From: Caulobacter sp.
GTDB taxonomy: Bacteria; Pseudomonadota; Alphaproteobacteria; Caulobacterales; Caulobacteraceae
Direction of reading: 5' to 3'
NCBI GenBank assembly: GCA_029866155.1
Contig: JARWZW010000023.1
Coordinates: 1 to 32,518, forward strand
DNA: 32,518 nt
Shown here: in pieces, positions 32,516 to 32,518 of the stretch
How positions within the stretch are numbered: position 1 is the first letter of the stretch
Layout of the letters: each line of letters opens with the position of its first letter
Position numbers and translations under genes: made by a program
The notes under the pieces: generated by a model
Seen by the model: the letters and a program-made list of their open reading frames with translations, nothing else
Database searches by the model: none
Told to the model about the DNA's origin: nothing

Positions 32516-32518
32516 CCC

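Noticed and set aside
1..32518. CRISPR arrays, insertion sequences, phage genes, tRNA or rRNA genes
   Set aside because: No direct-repeat array, transposase, integrase or structural RNA was recognised on either strand.

Overview
The window is a GC-rich, gene-dense chromosomal segment from an alphaproteobacterium, most likely of the order Caulobacterales (Caulobacter/Phenylobacterium-like). The evidence is a complete pilA-cpaABCDEF-tadBC locus in Caulobacter gene order, CtrA-like boxes (TTTA-N7-TTAA) upstream of both pilin genes, and an RpoH-type sigma-32 with a Caulobacter-like sequence. No mobile element, phage, CRISPR array, tRNA or rRNA was seen. The genus is an inference.

Left edge (1-3252): the tail of an Ala/Pro-rich gene, a six-helix membrane protein (DUF6498-like), and a translationally coupled pair, M17 leucyl aminopeptidase and NlpC/P60 peptidase.

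Tad pilus locus (3345-15891): the largest functional block. On the minus strand, in transcription order, lie a second Flp pilin (13944-14108), pilA (13286-13450), cpaA (prepilin peptidase), cpaB, cpaC (secretin), cpaD (lipoprotein), cpaE, cpaF (ATPase), tadB and tadC (platform proteins). A tadD-like TPR gene converges on tadC. Divergent from the second pilin runs a plus-strand set: a stand-alone secretin N-terminal-like domain protein and two TadE/TadG pseudopilin-like genes. Together these encode most parts of a Flp pilus and its secretion machine. The most notable feature is the pilin pair: the coding sequences differ at 3 of 165 bases, each has a CtrA-like box exactly 90 bp upstream, and the DNA around the shared elements is otherwise divergent. 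The second pilin is short and easily missed.

Middle (15875-25853): folate genes pabB and pabC-like (coupled), a UMF1-type MFS transporter, a tyrosine phosphatase-like protein, a DUF1330 protein, ferredoxin-NADP reductase overlapping moeA, a TspO-like membrane protein, a class C beta-lactamase-fold hydrolase, and a GST-fold protein preceded by a strong operator-like palindrome.

Right (25868-32518): a Tat-exported BNR/YCF48-like repeat protein, a divergent alpha/beta hydrolase and VOC-family pair, a REP-like palindrome, rpoH, a CspA-family cold-shock gene with a strong terminator, a small Ala/Lys-rich protein of unknown function, carA, and another REP-like inverted repeat cut by the window edge.

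Overall this is a conserved core region. The pilin duplication and its promoters, the GST-upstream palindrome, the rpoH and csp leaders, and the small 79-residue protein are the points most worth a second look.
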